A DNA stretch of 64,000 nt, from NCBI RefSeq assembly GCF_004343585.1, contig NZ_SLYW01000002.1, forward strand, positions 1-64,000, given 5' to 3'. This document shows, piece by piece, positions 63,994 to 64,000 of this stretch. The stretch's first letter is position 1, and every line of letters begins with the position of its first letter. The stretch comes from Neorhizobium sp. JUb45. Lineage in GTDB: Bacteria; Pseudomonadota; Alphaproteobacteria; Rhizobiales; Rhizobiaceae. The translations under genes were made by a program, and so were the position numbers. The notes beneath the pieces were generated by a model that did no database searches, was not told where the DNA came from, and saw nothing but the letters and a program-made list of their open reading frames with translations.

Positions 63994-64000
63994 ATGCCGG
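63994..64000 (+). CDS. cheB: Start of the next che gene, probably cheB (partial)
   Basis: ATGCCGG is all that is seen before the window ends. AAGGAGAG at about 63979-63986 is a good ribosome site, and cheB follows cheR in rhizobial operons. The identity rests on gene order only. Confidence 0.45.

Overview
The window looks like chromosome of an alphaproteobacterium of the Rhizobiaceae (Rhizobium, Sinorhizobium, Agrobacterium relatives). The best evidence is the right-end chemotaxis operon in the rhizobial order (globin-fold MCP, cheS, cheY1, cheA, cheW, cheR, start of cheB). A lysyl-phosphatidylglycerol synthase/flippase gene coupled to acvB, a Rhizobiaceae hallmark, supports this. I cannot name the species. 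cheW inside the operon fits Rhizobium/Sinorhizobium-type operons better than my recollection of the Agrobacterium fabrum one.

Layout. 1-3.1 kb is accessory DNA: the end of an IS21-type element, an unknown 536-aa gene, a vapBC toxin-antitoxin pair and a frameshifted tyrosine-recombinase remnant. 3.2-7.3 kb carries phosphomannomutase, mannose-1-phosphate guanylyltransferase and a GT4 glycosyltransferase. 7.4-10 kb is a junk block: a dead copy of an autotransporter 3' end, an intact IS3-family insertion with a GCC target duplication, and an IS630-type transposase tail. 10-31 kb is a large, mostly minus-strand O-antigen locus. It makes GDP-D-rhamnose (Gmd, Rmd) and exports a polymer by the ABC-transporter route (Wzm/Wzt, no Wzx/Wzy seen). 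It has several GT4 enzymes, including one with three GT domains, and a methyltransferase with a coiled-coil tail that may cap chains. A second sub-locus makes CDP-4-keto-6-deoxyglucose (RfbF, RfbG) and continues with a sulfotransferase-like protein, a kinase-like protein, an NAD-dependent reductase, a split transketolase, and a GtrA/GtrB pair. I read this as a candidate route to a C-branched, possibly modified, side sugar. 31-33.4 kb holds a decayed Phd/PemK toxin-antitoxin operon, an HTH gene and an att-like junction with the 3' half of tRNA-Phe.

33.6-43.8 kb is one giant gene: a 3377-aa autotransporter with about 32 IPT/TIG repeats. An ISL3-family element follows. From 46 kb on the content is ordinary: a PAS-GGDEF protein, a dCache chemoreceptor, a flavoprotein, an amidase, a TerC-type membrane protein, acvB-lpiA and the che operon.

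How it fits together: ManB/ManC feed GDP-mannose to Gmd/Rmd, GT4 enzymes polymerise on a lipid carrier, the coiled-coil methyltransferase may stop growth, Wzt/Wzm export, and GtrA/GtrB plus a lone polytopic membrane protein may add side-chain sugars. The O-antigen locus is bracketed by two direct 821-bp copies of the autotransporter 3' end, so it can in principle be deleted or exchanged by homologous recombination. All function calls rest on reading motifs by eye; no database search was run.
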